From the IMG/VR virus record IMGVR_UViG_3300009103_000008, positions 1-64,000 of that record: a DNA stretch of 64,000 nucleotides. One strand, given 5' to 3'. A program made the translations under genes and the position numbers. This document shows, piece after piece, positions 47,304 through 54,841 of this stretch. Below the pieces are notes generated by a model. That model searched no databases and had not been told where the DNA came from. It worked only from the letters and a program-made list of their open reading frames with translations. The number at the start of each line of letters is the position of its first letter. Positions within the stretch are counted from its first letter, which is position 1. This DNA is from a virus.

Positions 47304-47746
47304 TAGGAACCCGCCATAAACTTACGCCATTCAATGGTATTCTTAATAGTTTGGTGTCTCCATGTTATATTTTCCATACACCTCTTTAAGAAATCAATCG
47401 TTATCTGTGCATACTCGGTCTGTGCATTTATAGTTTGCAAGTCTTTATCTGCATTAAAGAATATCTGCATATCGTTTTTCATAATTTTAAGTCCGTCAAA
47501 TGGGTCGTCTGACCAACCAAGTTCTTTGATTCTGTCTTCGTCCATTTTACCATTGAACCATAACCATTTATCTTTAAGAAGTATAGAATATCTAAGGTTT
47601 AGATTCTTATGCCTAATAACAGCGTCAGTTAAGAGTTCGGAGTATTTTGCGTGGAGTCTTGGAAGTTCTAAAGACGACTTATCTAGTTCGATATCGTCAA
47701 TTTCACAATCCTTCTTCCACTCTTCTTTCAATTCATCTAGAGTCAT
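47303..47746 (-). CDS. uvsY: Recombination mediator UvsY
   Basis: A 147-residue helical protein with family text 'LPRLHAKYSELLTDAVIRHK' and 'DKWLWFNGKMDEDRIKELGW'. UvsY loads UvsX onto gp32-covered single strands. T4 UvsY is 137 aa. The gene stop and the next start overlap (TAATG-like) with the PKHD gene. Confidence 0.9.
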   Translation of the reverse strand: MTLDELKEEWKKDCEIDDIELDKSSLELPRLHAKYSELLTDAVIRHKNLNLRYSILLKDKWLWFNGKMDEDRIKELGWSDDPFDGLKIMKNDMQIFFNADKDLQTINAQTEYAQITIDFLKRCMENITWRHQTIKNTIEWRKFMAGS

Positions 47747-47791
47747 AATATACCTATTATACCATATTTATGGTCTTTAGGGAAGGGGATT

Positions 47792-48337
47792 TTAGGAAGT
47801 GGTAGCTATGTCGTAATATGTAAATCTGAATTCAACGGTTGCAACAACGGTCTCACCGTCTGCACCTGATTCTAATTCTATACCACTTAAGGATATGGGG
47901 AATGCGTCATGGAATCTAAAGTATCTATTTGGTATATTTTTGTTTGTGTTTGTAACCAATGTGATATCTGAATACTGATTAACATCTGCATCAATAGAAC
48001 TTAACTCCCCTGTAGTAGTTTTCTGAGCTTGAACTAAGTCACGAAACTTAGTTGGGTCGGAAACTGGAACAATTTGATCCATCCAATCGAAAATTTCTTT
48101 GAAGTTTGTAAGGTCTTCGTCTACTAAGAATCCAACTGATAATGAATCAAAGGTAATCTTATCGCCGGGAAAATATGCGTCTAAACCAATTCCCGCTGCA
48201 AGAACTGTCTCGGTAAATTGAAGGCCGGGAATATTTACAGTCTTAACAAAGAATTCTGTATTAGGAACCTTATCAATAAGTAACCTAAAGTTATTCTTAC
48301 TTAATAATGATTTATTAATTAGTGAAGTATCAGCCAT
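47792..48337 (-). CDS. Tail tube-like protein (gp19 family paralogue), 181 aa
   Basis: 'KNNFRLLIDKVPNTEFFVKT' followed by VNIPGLQFTE and the C-terminal AFPISLSGIELESGADG...VEFRFTYYDI match the phage tail tube fold, as in the gp19 at 54.3 kb, but the sequence is diverged. In related marine T4-like phages this slot, between gp23 and uvsY, is often annotated gp3 (tail terminator). I therefore call the family but leave the exact role open. Confidence 0.75.
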   Translation of the reverse strand: MADTSLINKSLLSKNNFRLLIDKVPNTEFFVKTVNIPGLQFTETVLAAGIGLDAYFPGDKITFDSLSVGFLVDEDLTNFKEIFDWMDQIVPVSDPTKFRDLVQAQKTTTGELSSIDADVNQYSDITLVTNTNKNIPNRYFRFHDAFPISLSGIELESGADGETVVATVEFRFTYYDIATTS

Positions 48338-48467
48338 CTTTTTTCTCTAAATGATAGGGTATATCGTTATACCTGTAAAATTTCCTAGTCGGCCAAAACC
48401 AAAACCAACCCCTATACTTGTGTTGGTCTAAAGGTATTTTCGATTCTACATAATTTTTTCGTTCCAT
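48330..48467 (-). CDS. Small aromatic protein, 45 aa
   Basis: A short frame beginning MERKNYVESKIPLDQHKYRG and continuing WFWFWPTRKFYRY. The ATG lies exactly five bases after CATAAATA, like other late genes here, and the stop overlaps the tail tube-like gene by 8 bases (ATGGCTGA). Promoter and coupling are the support. Rich in Trp, Phe, Tyr and basic residues; function unknown. Confidence 0.55.
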   Translation of the reverse strand: MERKNYVESKIPLDQHKYRGWFWFWPTRKFYRYNDIPYHLEKKDG

Positions 48468-48472
48468 AGAAC

Positions 48473-48480
48473 TATTTATG
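48473..48480 (-). promoter_or_regulatory. Late promoter, leaderless type (CATAAATA-N5-ATG)
   Basis: CATAAATA, GTTCT, then the ATG at 48467. It immediately follows a terminator hairpin. Confidence 0.6.
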
Positions 48481-48502
48481 TAAAGTGGGGCCGAAGCCCC
48501 AC
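48481..48502 (-). terminator. Terminator-like hairpin
   Basis: GTGGGGC-TTCG-GCCCCAC on the minus strand followed by TTTA; strong 7-bp stem but a short T run. It lies 11 bases after the stop of the 71-residue gene. Confidence 0.65.
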
Positions 48503-48513
48503 AATCTCGACAC

Positions 48514-48729
48514 TTACTTCTCGTTTACAAACTCGTTAAGTTGTCTAGCAGTCGCAATGACTTCTTCCGTAGAAACGAATTGGTCACCTAATGGTTTCTT
48601 ATCGTTTGGGAAGTTTTCATTATGAATACCAACGGACTCATTGATTCTGTAGATGTTTCCTTCTAACAGACCTTGAGCTTGAGATAGTAAGTCGGCTCGG
48701 ATTTCGAACCCTGATTTTGTTGTTGACAT
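48514..48729 (-). CDS. Conserved small protein downstream of gp23, 71 aa
   Basis: Starts MSTTKSGFEIRADLLSQAQG with a strong AGGAGG site. Helical; ends RQLNEFVNEK. I recall similar proteins after gp23 in marine T4-like phages, function not known. It has its own late promoter ~100 bases upstream and a terminator behind it. Confidence 0.65.
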   Translation of the reverse strand: MSTTKSGFEIRADLLSQAQGLLEGNIYRINESVGIHNENFPNDKKPLGDQFVSTEEVIATARQLNEFVNEK

Positions 48730-48831
48730 AATTTCCTCCTGTGTGTGTGTTTTCTGTCAATAATAAGGGGCATCCTGTTGTGATGCTCGGAAATATTGTG
48801 GTAACTTTAGCAATGTCACCCCCCTGTATTA

Positions 48832-48839
48832 TATTTATA
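48832..48839 (-). promoter_or_regulatory. Late promoter TATAAATA, long leader
   Basis: Exact TATAAATA just after the gp23 terminator. It gives a ~95-base leader to the 71-residue gene; the leader has a G-rich run (AGGGGGG) and an ACACACAC repeat before the ribosome site. Confidence 0.65.
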
Positions 48840-48841
48840 GC

Positions 48842-48870
48842 AAAAAAAAGGTCTCCGAAGAGACCTTTTT
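48842..48870 (-). terminator. Rho-independent terminator after gp23
   Basis: AAAAAGGTCTC-TTCG-GAGACC followed by eight T on the minus strand, 20 bases after the gp23 stop. The loop and layout match the terminator at 29479-29507. Confidence 0.88.
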
Positions 48871-48889
48871 CACTCGAAACGAAATTCGA

Positions 48890-50194
48890 TTACAGAATAT
48901 TGCTTACTGCCATTTTTCTGTAGTATTGATTTGTTCCTGCCGTAGCCATTCCATTTGATGGAGTAGAGCCAACGAAAGGATTACTAACCATACCGTAACG
49001 GGTTTTGAAACCAATTTTTGGTTGGAAAGTGTTTTCGCCAACTGCTCTCACCATTTGAAGTGGAACATATGGGCAATAGAACATACCAGCGTCATAAGGA
49101 TTTGAACCCCTGTAACCAACTGTCATATAATCAACACCAGCATATGGGTCGATGTATACTTTAACTCTTCCGTTAAGAACTCCAGCAAATGTATTGCCAG
49201 TGTCATCAACATTAAGTCCAGTTGATAGAGCAGGTGCATAATCCAATACTCCACTCATAGAAAGAGCAGATGCAACATCACTAGAACAAAGAATAAAGTT
49301 ACCTTTACCTCTTCGTGTTTCTTGTGCTATTGTATTAGCTTCTCTTTCGATTTGGAATAATAGACCTTTGAATTTCTCAACAGACCATCTACCGTTGGCA
49401 TCAACATCTAAGTTGAAAGTTCCAGCAGTAGCAGTGTCAGCAGCACCAGTCTTCGCTTGAAGATTGACATTACGGACTACTTCTCTGTTGATTTCAGCCA
49501 GAATCTCACTTGAAAGAATATTTGCAAGTTCTGATTCTGCGTCAAGACCGTGGATTGCTTTGAGGTCTTGTGCTAATTCTAATGTGTACTCTGCTTTGAG
49601 TGCTCTTGACTTCGCTGTCACAGTTGCTTTCTCAATAGTGAAAGACATCTGTGCAAAGTGATTACCCGCTGCGTCACCTAGACTTTCTGCAGCTGCAGTG
49701 GTCATACCACTACCAGTTGTATCTGCATAAGAAGGTGAAGAAGTGTCGAATGGATCACTTATTGGGTCTGAACCAGCTGGGCCAGCTGTTGGGTCTGCAC
49801 CACTTGAATAAGCTGAACGAGCTTCACCGTGTAGGGCTTCACTGTTATTCAGTCTAGTTTCAGTTGGATAATCGTTGTATCTTGCTTTCATAGCAAAGAT
49901 AAGACCTGTAGGGCCTGTCATTGGTTGAACACCGCAAATGTCGTATGCAACGAGATTTGGCATAGCTCTACGCACTAATGAGATCAAAATTGGATCCCAG
50001 TTAGATATAGAACTACCAGTAGAGTTTAAAGGTGCAGCTTCCTCAAGAGTTGCTCTGTCTTCGTTAAGAGCTTTCTCTTGGTTTTCAAGTATTACTGCAG
50101 TGACGGCCTTCTTGTAGTTGTCTTCGATCTTAGGTAGATCGGAGTGCTCTAGAATTGGCTCCCACTTCTCTTGTAAGTTTTCTGATAAAAACAT
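48890..50194 (-). CDS. 23: Major capsid protein gp23
   Basis: A 434-residue HK97-fold capsid protein of the T4 gp23 type: ILISLVRRAMPNLVAYDICG, VQPMTGPTGLIFAMKARYND, and the C-terminal 'MFYCPYVPLQMVRAVGENTF' and KIGFKTRYGMVSNPF. The N-terminal ~52 residues should be removed by gp21 at LEE/AAPLNSTG (50-60). It forms the head lattice. Ribosome site AAGGGG. It is shorter than T4 gp23 (521 aa), as in marine relatives. Confidence 0.96.
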   Translation of the reverse strand: MFLSENLQEKWEPILEHSDLPKIEDNYKKAVTAVILENQEKALNEDRATLEEAAPLNSTGSSISNWDPILISLVRRAMPNLVAYDICGVQPMTGPTGLIFAMKARYNDYPTETRLNNSEALHGEARSAYSSGADPTAGPAGSDPISDPFDTSSPSYADTTGSGMTTAAAESLGDAAGNHFAQMSFTIEKATVTAKSRALKAEYTLELAQDLKAIHGLDAESELANILSSEILAEINREVVRNVNLQAKTGAADTATAGTFNLDVDANGRWSVEKFKGLLFQIEREANTIAQETRRGKGNFILCSSDVASALSMSGVLDYAPALSTGLNVDDTGNTFAGVLNGRVKVYIDPYAGVDYMTVGYRGSNPYDAGMFYCPYVPLQMVRAVGENTFQPKIGFKTRYGMVSNPFVGSTPSNGMATAGTNQYYRKMAVSNIL

Positions 50195-50213
50195 ACTGTT
50201 ATACCCCTTAAAT

Positions 50214-51590
50214 TTAACCTAATGGTTTTAGTTTAGTTAATGCCTCGGAATACCTAGCAATAGTTGGGTCAAGGACTTCTTCTACAGTAGTAGAGAATTC
50301 ACCTGTTCCTTCCTCTTCCTTGGTTTCTTCCGAGATGGATTCACCGTCAACACCGAAATAAGCTTCTTTGATTTCTGCAACTTTCTCTTCGAAATCTGCT
50401 TCGTCAGTGAAATCTATTCCATTTGATAATGATTCCATTTTCTCTTTTTGTGATTCAGACAAGTCTTCACATGCCTTTCTCACAACATTTTGTCTTTTAA
50501 GACCACCAATCTCTTCTGTTATTTCCATATTCTTGGAAACTTCAGCATCAAGTTTGGATTCCATCTCGTCAAGACGATTTGCGAGTTCGTCAACGACATT
50601 ATACTTATCTTCGGGAACTTCAACATAATGTTCTACGAACAATTTTTTGAGTCCTTCAATAAAGTTTTCAGTCATTTCTGATCTCAAACCCCTTTCTATT
50701 GCGAGTTCGTTTTCTTTCGACCACTCTTCAGCACAATATGTTAAGTATTTGTCAACAGAACCAGTTAGTTCTTCTTTGACAGTCTCAACTTGGGTTTTTA
50801 AATTCTCTGAATACTGCTCTTCTAGCTCTTTCTTGACTTCGTCAACTTTGCTATGAACTGCAGCTTTGAAGATAGTTTTTGCTTTTTCAGCATTCTCTTC
50901 TGATAAATCTAGTGATTCCGAGATTTTAGATAGGTCGTCATCTATTTCAATCTCAACTAATGAAGATTCTACTTCAGCGGAAGCTTCTTCTTTGACGGAT
51001 TCTTCTTTCTCGTCTTCTTCATCTTTTGATTCAGTTTGTTCTGCAGAAAGTGATTCTACAAACTTTTTAACTTCTTCTTGAGATGAAGCCTTTAATGCTT
51101 CTACTATTTTTCGTGCAACTTCTGCCTTAGTCAAGGATTCATCGACCTCGTCTTCTGACAATGAAGCGAACAACTTGTTCATTTCTTCTTTGTTCAGACC
51201 TTTCATACTGTCGACTGCAGCCTTGATTAGTTCCATTTTAGATTCAACTGGAGCTTCTTCTTCTTTAGTTTCTGCTACAACCTCGTCTTCTTCTGAACTT
51301 TCCTCATCTTCTTTGAGTTTCTCGGGCTTCTCTGCTTTGCCAGCATTCTTGTTTACTGCATCTTTAGCTTCTTTCGAACCTTTTTCTGCAGCTTTAATAC
51401 TTGCAACAGCTTTGTCAACAGGATTTTCATCAGGTTTGACGACTTCGCCTTTACCGCTTTCGATTTTCTCTTCAGCAGACGAACCTTGTTTGTGAGCAGA
51501 CTTGTCACCCTTTTCGGCACCTTTAGTAGGTTCTTCCACGATGGAATCAACCTCTTCGGTGTTCTCTACTTGGTTTTCTAAATCTGACAT
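50214..51590 (-). CDS. 22: Prohead scaffold gp22
   Basis: A 458-residue acidic, Lys/Glu/Ser-rich, coiled-coil protein between gp21 and gp23, in the place of gp22. It assembles inside the prohead and is degraded by gp21. The N-terminal ~150 residues are a low-complexity charged region ('AEKGDKSAHKQGSSAEEKIE'), making it much longer than T4 gp22 (269 aa). The C-terminus ends 'EVLDPTIARYSEALTKLKPL'. The assignment comes from position and composition. Confidence 0.85.
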   Translation of the reverse strand: MSDLENQVENTEEVDSIVEEPTKGAEKGDKSAHKQGSSAEEKIESGKGEVVKPDENPVDKAVASIKAAEKGSKEAKDAVNKNAGKAEKPEKLKEDEESSEEDEVVAETKEEEAPVESKMELIKAAVDSMKGLNKEEMNKLFASLSEDEVDESLTKAEVARKIVEALKASSQEEVKKFVESLSAEQTESKDEEDEKEESVKEEASAEVESSLVEIEIDDDLSKISESLDLSEENAEKAKTIFKAAVHSKVDEVKKELEEQYSENLKTQVETVKEELTGSVDKYLTYCAEEWSKENELAIERGLRSEMTENFIEGLKKLFVEHYVEVPEDKYNVVDELANRLDEMESKLDAEVSKNMEITEEIGGLKRQNVVRKACEDLSESQKEKMESLSNGIDFTDEADFEEKVAEIKEAYFGVDGESISEETKEEEGTGEFSTTVEEVLDPTIARYSEALTKLKPLG

Positions 51591-51627
51591 AAATTTCTCC
51601 TGTTTATGTAATAATTGATTACTTTTT

Positions 51628-51635
51628 TATTTATA
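51628..51635 (-). promoter_or_regulatory. Late promoter TATAAATA for gp22
   Basis: Exact TATAAATA, then a 37-base leader ending AACAGGAGAAA before the ATG. The whole leader is similar to that of gp18 (56816-56861). Confidence 0.8.
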
Positions 51636-51637
51636 TG

Positions 51638-52291
51638 TTACAGGCTTTCAACAAACCTTTTCCATAGTTCCAATTTGGTTTCTTCCAACTGATTTAGCTT
51701 TGCAGTCCTCAATTCTGACTGCATTTTGTCTAAATCCTTTGCTTTTAAGATACCACTCTCATAGACCCATTCAACTCCTTCCATTATTCCTTCAACGAAG
51801 GCTTCAGGTGCAGAAGGGTCTGCTACGATATCAGCAGCAGTTGCTAACTGAAAATCGTCTTTTACATACTGAGCATTTCCTTTAGACTCTAGTGAACCTA
51901 GTCCTCTAGAAGAAACTCCCAGTTTAGCACCATCATCAATCAAGTTTTTAACTATCTGTCCGTTTGGTGTTGATAAAATCTTTGCTCTTCCCACATAGTT
52001 GTTTCCATCTTCTTCCAACTTGGTTATCATGTGAGATACTTTGTCAAGATTGATCGTTGGGCCTTCGGGGTGTCCTAGTTCTCCAAACGCTCTATCTTCT
52101 TTTATGAATTCTTTGTTATACCTTTTAACTTCTGTTTGTATAACTTCTTTGGGGTATATGCGGCCATTACGATTCTTAATTTCAGCTTGCATAAAGATAC
52201 CTTCGATAAAGTAATCTTTCTTACCGTCTTTGTTTTCTTCTACAATTACAGGACTAACCCCGTAATCTTGAAATTCAGATATTAATTTCAT
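51638..52291 (-). CDS. 21: Prohead protease gp21
   Basis: A 217-residue serine protease of the herpesvirus assemblin-like fold: catalytic His74 in GELGHPE and Ser in GVSSRGLG (127/128). 'FIEGIFMQAEIKNRNGRIYP' is characteristic. It cleaves head proteins after Glu in (Leu/Ile)-x-Glu sites. Several such sites are seen in unfamiliar genes of this window. It overlaps the gp68-position gene by 17 bases. Confidence 0.95.
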   Translation of the reverse strand: MKLISEFQDYGVSPVIVEENKDGKKDYFIEGIFMQAEIKNRNGRIYPKEVIQTEVKRYNKEFIKEDRAFGELGHPEGPTINLDKVSHMITKLEEDGNNYVGRAKILSTPNGQIVKNLIDDGAKLGVSSRGLGSLESKGNAQYVKDDFQLATAADIVADPSAPEAFVEGIMEGVEWVYESGILKAKDLDKMQSELRTAKLNQLEETKLELWKRFVESL

Positions 52292-52568
52292 TCGTAATTT
52301 CCTCTATTGATATACCTTCTTCGGACATGTCTTGCAATATTTGCTTCACACTCTGCATACCAATTTTTAAGGACTCTTCGTCCCCGAAGGTTTCTTGTAT
52401 TTCATGTCCGTTAAGAAATACTGAAATACCCTCTTTACACTCGGTGTAATATATATTTATAGCTTCTGCACCAAGTTTTAAACTTTCTGTTCGAATCAAC
52501 TCATGCCCATCGGGACAAACAAACTTTGCCTCATGGAGCTCCTGAGCCAACTCCTTAAAATCTTTCAT
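52275..52568 (-). CDS. Prohead core protein, gp68 position, 97 aa
   Basis: The N-terminus MKDFKELAQELHE/AKF has a prohead-protease site at residue 13, like internal and core proteins. The rest is small and mixed ('YYTECKEGISVFLNGHEIQE'). Placed between gp67 position and gp21 as in T4. Similarity to T4 gp68 is not evident, so the call is positional. Confidence 0.6.
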   Translation of the reverse strand: MKDFKELAQELHEAKFVCPDGHELIRTESLKLGAEAINIYYTECKEGISVFLNGHEIQETFGDEESLKIGMQSVKQILQDMSEEGISIEEITNEINI

Positions 52569-52756
52569 TAAGACTCCTCTGTTTCAGAAGGTTCGGGTTG
52601 ATTATCTGCCCAATTAACAGACTTCTCAACTCGTTTCATATCAACAACTTCTGCAGCTTTCTGTTTGATTCCGTCAAAAACATCTGTCTTTGCTTGTTCT
52701 AACTTTCCTGCTTCAATTCCGTCAACTATCTTTCTTGATATGTTTTCTTCGCTCAT
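52568..52756 (-). CDS. Prohead core protein, gp67 position, 62 aa
   Basis: Starts MSEENISRKIVDGIEAGKLE at 52756, overlapping the gp20 stop as TAATG. Helical then acidic (PEPSETEES). In T4 the small core protein gp67 lies exactly here. Assignment by position and size. Confidence 0.6.
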   Translation of the reverse strand: MSEENISRKIVDGIEAGKLEQAKTDVFDGIKQKAAEVVDMKRVEKSVNWADNQPEPSETEES

Positions 52757-54291
52757 TACCATCCCCCGTCATCTTGAGAACTATCGTCACCGCCTTCCGC
52801 TTCACCTTCACTGGCAATTTGTTTGTCGATGAGTTTAATATCCTCTTCGGTTTGTCTTAACACATACTTTCTAATGTACTCATTAGAGTAGTATTTACCA
52901 ACATAGTCTCCTATGGTTGAAAGAGTATCTAATCTCTCTCTTAAAATTTCTGCTTCTTTCAACTCTGTAAAGTGGTTGTCAGTCGCAAAATCAAACTGTA
53001 TGAAGTCTTTGACTTTATCAAACTCTTCACCAGTTACAATTTCCTTAAGAACCAAATGTGTCTTAAGGACATCTGTAAAAATTCTTGCAAACTTCTTTTG
53101 AAGTCTGTTTGTGAACTTATTAAACTTAAGTTCATCTCTTGAGATTTCAGAAGCACGACCCATATTGAATCCGTTATCTGCTTCCATTCTCGTTGCAGGC
53201 ACATTTAAAGATTGATATAACTTCTTCTTGAAGTATTCAATATCATCTATGTCTGCAAGGTTTTGACCGCCTGGCAATGTGGTAATCTCTGTTCCTCTAC
53301 CACCTTCTCTCCGAGGCAACCAAAAGTCCTCTAGCATTGACATGTGTTTTCTATCGTCCTTGATTTCACCTGTCTCTGCATTATACACGAGTTTATTTCT
53401 ATACTTGTGCATAACATCTGTAAGGTATTGTTCTGCCTTTGCTTTTGGCAAGTTACCAACATCAATGTAGAAGATTCTCCTCTCAGGAGCCCTTGAAATC
53501 CTATAGATAACAAGTGCATCTTCCATCATTGCTAACTGGTTTGCAGTCTTCAATGCCTTGTGTAGATAACCTATGACTACATTCCTTGTGTAGTCTAGTA
53601 ATCCACTGGTTGTGTAAGTTACTGCTTCAGGTGCAATCTTAACGGTTGAACCTTCCATTGCAGATGTCTTATCAAAACCTTTGTCGTTAAAGACATAGAA
53701 CTCTTCGACTTTCTCTACTCGTTCTATCTTCGTCTTTGGGTCTTTACCCTTTTCGACATTTCTAACCTTCTTAATTTTAAGAGGGTCAATGTTCCTTAAA
53801 TCTACGATACCTAGTTTTGGGCGTTTAGTATCAACGACTTTATGGAAATAAATCCTGCCGTCAACATACCACTTTCTGAAAATTTCATGAGAGTTCGAAT
53901 TGAACTTCATTAGGGATAAGATGTGTGCAAACTCGTCTTGCATCTTGTTCTTGATGCTGTCCGAGAGTTTGACATCTCGGAGGTCGAGTGCAACTATTCT
54001 ATCCGAAGTATCAGAAGTAATACACTCATTAACTATATCTTCTATTGCTGAGTCACATTCGGGAACTAATGATGTCTCTCTGTATCTTCGAATGAGCTCA
54101 GCCTCATTCTTGATACCACCTTCCATATCAACATAAGCACCATATGCTCCGCCAGATATATATCCAGCTTGTTGTTGAATGACTGGAGTGCCATCATCGT
54201 CAATAGGAGGCACAAACGATTTTGCCGTTTGTGTTTCCTTGACTCGTAACTCGTCTTTCTTCCGAGTTATTTCAAACCCAAATAATTCCAT
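52756..54291 (-). CDS. 20: Portal vertex protein gp20
   Basis: A 511-residue portal: 'VDMEGGIKNEAELIRRYRET', 'IYRISRAPERRIFYIDVGNL' and 'TLPGGQNLADIDDIEYFKKK' are conserved gp20 text. It forms the dodecameric DNA channel and starts head assembly. The ATG lies five bases after CATAAATA without a ribosome site, so even this abundant-expression gene appears leaderless. T4 gp20 is 524 aa. Confidence 0.96.
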   Translation of the reverse strand: MELFGFEITRKKDELRVKETQTAKSFVPPIDDDGTPVIQQQAGYISGGAYGAYVDMEGGIKNEAELIRRYRETSLVPECDSAIEDIVNECITSDTSDRIVALDLRDVKLSDSIKNKMQDEFAHILSLMKFNSNSHEIFRKWYVDGRIYFHKVVDTKRPKLGIVDLRNIDPLKIKKVRNVEKGKDPKTKIERVEKVEEFYVFNDKGFDKTSAMEGSTVKIAPEAVTYTTSGLLDYTRNVVIGYLHKALKTANQLAMMEDALVIYRISRAPERRIFYIDVGNLPKAKAEQYLTDVMHKYRNKLVYNAETGEIKDDRKHMSMLEDFWLPRREGGRGTEITTLPGGQNLADIDDIEYFKKKLYQSLNVPATRMEADNGFNMGRASEISRDELKFNKFTNRLQKKFARIFTDVLKTHLVLKEIVTGEEFDKVKDFIQFDFATDNHFTELKEAEILRERLDTLSTIGDYVGKYYSNEYIRKYVLRQTEEDIKLIDKQIASEGEAEGGDDSSQDDGGW

Positions 54292-54296
54292 AATAT

Positions 54297-54304
54297 TATT
54301 TATG
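54297..54304 (-). promoter_or_regulatory. Late promoter of gp20, leaderless type (CATAAATA-N5-ATG)
   Basis: CATAAATA, ATATT, then the ATG at 54291. It lies in the 42-base gap after gp19. Confidence 0.65.
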
Positions 54305-54333
54305 CCTCGCTAACCGAGGTTATGTCACTGTAA

Positions 54334-54831
54334 TTACTTGACTCTTTCCCAATGAGAATATGTGAAATCAACTGTAAACTCCTCTAATGCATCTACTGTT
54401 TCGTAATTTAATTCGATAGCAGCAATGTTTTTAGGGAACATGTTGAAGAACTCATATCTCGCGAGAACAGCGTCGTCTTTACCTAATTGTTCGACAAACG
54501 CTCTTGAGAGTAGGTAATCATTACTTGCCATACCTACACCTGAATCAAGTTCTTGAATGTCTTGTTGCCAAGCTTCGAGACCACTTCTAGCACTGAATTC
54601 AGAATCATTGATTACGGTAATTGACCAATCTTCGAATGTCCTGTCTCCAGCTAATTTGAGAATATGTCCTCTAAAGTTTAATGCAATTTCACCTAGGGTC
54701 GCAGCTGGTATATTTGCAGCCTTACATAGGAACTCAATCCTATTGCCTGCTCTAGGAATGAAGACTCTGAAACGGTTAGGTCTTGGGCCACCACCAATCA
54801 GTTGTGCTTTAAATTCATCTATTGTTGCCAT
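54334..54831 (-). CDS. 19: Tail tube protein gp19
   Basis: 165 residues: 'GGGPRPNRFRVFIPRAGNRI' then FLCKAANIPAATLGEI, and the end 'NYETVDALEEFTVDFTYSHW'. This is the gp19 tube monomer stacked inside the gp18 sheath. Position between gp18 and gp20 matches T4 (163 aa). Confidence 0.94.
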   Translation of the reverse strand: MATIDEFKAQLIGGGPRPNRFRVFIPRAGNRIEFLCKAANIPAATLGEIALNFRGHILKLAGDRTFEDWSITVINDSEFSARSGLEAWQQDIQELDSGVGMASNDYLLSRAFVEQLGKDDAVLARYEFFNMFPKNIAAIELNYETVDALEEFTVDFTYSHWERVK

Positions 54832-54841
54832 TCTTTACTCC